Of a stretch of 64,000 nucleotides of DNA, positions 62,633-64,000 are shown piece by piece (position 1 is the first letter of the stretch; each line of letters opens with the position of its first letter). A program made the translations under genes and the position numbers. Source of the DNA: Aureibacillus halotolerans (GTDB lineage Bacteria > Bacillota > Bacilli > Bacillales > DSM-28697); the NCBI RefSeq assembly GCF_004363045.1, contig NZ_SNYJ01000009.1, positions 1 to 64,000 of the forward strand. Direction: 5' to 3'. The notes under the pieces are model-generated. The model had not been told where the DNA came from. It made no database searches and was given only the letters and a program-made list of their open reading frames with translations.

Positions 62633-64000
62633 TTATTTCGTCAACTGATTGACATGAATCTCTACTTCATCAGGGCGATACACTGCTGTGACAGCCCCTT
62701 GACGATCAAGGGCAAACATGACCGTCCGCTCGCTCTCCAGTGTGAAGGCATATTCCGTCTGATGCTCTGGATGACGAACCTTCACCTCTGTGTCAAACGC
62801 ATCTTCGGAAACAAAGACGAGCAAGTCCCCTTCTGGATAAGCTTGTCGACGTCCGTAGATGCCTGAGATATTGCCTTGCAGCCACTCTAGATCAGACTGC
62901 ACCGACGCATCCTCAAATACAAGCTGGTAGAGCTTTTCCACCGGCGCGTCCTGGTGGTTTAACTCAACAGGAAGCGGACACCAGACAAGTTTTCCGTTCC
63001 CAATTCGCTTTACGATAGGCGCAACACCTGTTGAAAGCTGAGTGTCTGCCGTCATTTCGGTTTCAAGCTTGCCTATCAAGTTCATATTGGTTGATTGATC
63101 CTCTGAAAAGGTTAATGAATGAACAGCCTCCTCAAGGACAAGCCGTTCTCCGCGACGAATATTCGAAGGTTTGCTTTCGCCGATAACGTCGACTGCTCGG
63201 TCGTTCGGATACCAGTATGCATCCAAACTGATGGGCCCTGTCCAAAGAATCGTGCTTCCGTGCACCTCGGCATGAGCGATCAACTTCTCATAAGCCGTAT
63301 CGTCAAAGTTATGGGTGCTTGGCACGATAATGACTTTCGGTGAATCAATGCTGAGCTCATCCAAGTGGTATTCACTGACGCCGCGGAAAGGAATGCGCAA
63401 CTGGTTCGTCAGCAGTCTCGCCAGTTTTTTCGTTGCCGCCGGGGCAACTGGGCGATTAGAAAAGTCATTGGAATAGGGATACACGACCGCGACCTCTTCC
63501 AGCTTGCGGTCATGCAGCAAATGGCTTACCTTTGGCATAAATGCTCCAAAATCGTAGGACACGTTCGCTTCTGGTTTTTCACTTCCATCTGAACGAATGG
63601 CACCGATATTGGATTCGTTGACGTTGTCCATGTAATGGTTCACGTTCCAAAGCCATTGGACCGCTCCCGCTCCCCCTGCACCAAATGCGTACGCGTACTT
63701 GCGCTCCAAAATGTTTCGCAGCTCAAGCTCCGAGCGTTTGGCACGACCATCCGGACGTTCGATGTACATAATGCCTGTTTCTTGGACGAGGTTAGGCTTA
63801 TCCGGAGCCTTAGTGAAGATTGAATCCCACACAAGGTGATCCATGTACCACCACGAGTGGACGGTCGTGTAATCGACGGCCTCGGCATAGAAAAACGGTG
63901 ATGGACGACGGGAGCCTAAGCCTTCATCTTGACCAACTGTAACGAGCTGATCTGGCACAGCCTGTTTAATTGAAGACGTCAGCTCGCGCGCCCAACGATT
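62633..64000 (-). CDS. Glycoside hydrolase (clan GH-A, GH42/GH5-like), C-terminal part, runs off the right edge
   Basis: The frame stays open to base 64000, so only the last 455 residues are visible; a GTG at 63958 is internal. The N-terminal visible part is a barrel: FYAEAVDYTTVHSWWYMDH, then NLVQETGIMYIERPDG with a Glu in the nucleophile position, and GAGAVQWLWNVNHYM. A later Rossmann-like/trimer-type domain (VAVVYPYSNDFSNR; KVIIVPSTHNF; GSTILWTGPISLDAYW) and a C-terminal beta domain follow, as in beta-galactosidase-like enzymes. Substrate unknown. No signal could be checked. Confidence 0.72.
   Translation of the reverse strand, partial: NRWARELTSSIKQAVPDQLVTVGQDEGLGSRRPSPFFYAEAVDYTTVHSWWYMDHLVWDSIFTKAPDKPNLVQETGIMYIERPDGRAKRSELELRNILERKYAYAFGAGGAGAVQWLWNVNHYMDNVNESNIGAIRSDGSEKPEANVSYDFGAFMPKVSHLLHDRKLEEVAVVYPYSNDFSNRPVAPAATKKLARLLTNQLRIPFRGVSEYHLDELSIDSPKVIIVPSTHNFDDTAYEKLIAHAEVHGSTILWTGPISLDAYWYPNDRAVDVIGESKPSNIRRGERLVLEEAVHSLTFSEDQSTNMNLIGKLETEMTADTQLSTGVAPIVKRIGNGKLVWCPLPVELNHQDAPVEKLYQLVFEDASVQSDLEWLQGNISGIYGRRQAYPEGDLLVFVSEDAFDTEVKVRHPEHQTEYAFTLESERTVMFALDRQGAVTAVYRPDEVEIHVNQLTK

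Noticed and set aside
1-64000. tRNA, rRNA, riboswitch or T-box elements
   Set aside because: No cloverleaf, rRNA-like or T-box (TGGN-type) sequence was recognised; only the two EAR elements show conserved RNA character.

Overview
The window is a Bacillota chromosome segment, most likely a Bacillaceae species. The reasons are strong AAGGAGG ribosome sites, frequent TTG/GTG starts, U-tailed hairpin terminators, Bacillus-type bacterial tyrosine kinase/YwqE modules, EAR (epsC) RNA elements, and a ugtP-ltaA glycolipid pair. No rRNA, tRNA or CRISPR array was seen.

Most of it is two complete, parallel, minus-strand exopolysaccharide (EPS) loci. Locus 1 (about 23.9 kb down to 2.9 kb) reads: promoter, Wzz-like adaptor, tyrosine kinase, YwqE phosphatase, EAR RNA, galU, CapD/EpsC-type dehydratase, initiating sugar transferase, SDR reductase/epimerase, glycosyltransferases, TupA-like ATP-grasp, Wzy (EpsG type), Wzx, rfbA-C-D-B (dTDP-rhamnose), ugd and a UDP-glucuronate epimerase. 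Its regulatory head is mid-GC. From about 18.2 kb down to 8.7 kb the glycosyltransferase/Wzx/Wzy cassette is clearly AT-rich, as in an exchanged serotype cassette. Downstream of it, at 0.2-2.9 kb, is a small patch with a Shedu-type (DUF4263) defence nuclease, a DUF2188 protein and a GIY-YIG/DUF4357 protein.

Locus 2 (56.5 kb down to 33.2 kb) reads: Wzz, kinase, EAR RNA, CapD, then a long overlapping operon. It encodes enzymes matching a WbpA-B-E-D-I route (UDP-ManNAc3NAcA), an EpsC/N/M-L (bacillosamine-type) route, GalU and Ugd (UDP-GlcA), four GT4 enzymes, Wzy, Wzx and a pyruvyl transferase. A strong terminator at about 33.2 kb closes it.

Between the loci (24.4-33 kb) are housekeeping or accessory genes: AI-2E-type permease, GNAT, two tandem related small membrane proteins, an alpha/beta hydrolase with a stand-alone GH97-N-like protein, an alcohol dehydrogenase-like enzyme and a NERD protein. 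To the right (57-64 kb) are a VOC protein, ugtP-ltaA, GNAT, DoxX and the C-terminal part of a glycoside hydrolase running off the edge.

The most unusual structure is four intergenic repeat arrays (29.7, 32.9, 34.5 and 52.75 kb). Their core sequences differ, but all share one geometry: four 21-bp units plus one 18-19-bp unit, giving a super-unit of about 103 bp. Two of them lie inside the locus 2 operon. A separate array of three exact 125-bp periods lies at 57.7-58.05 kb.
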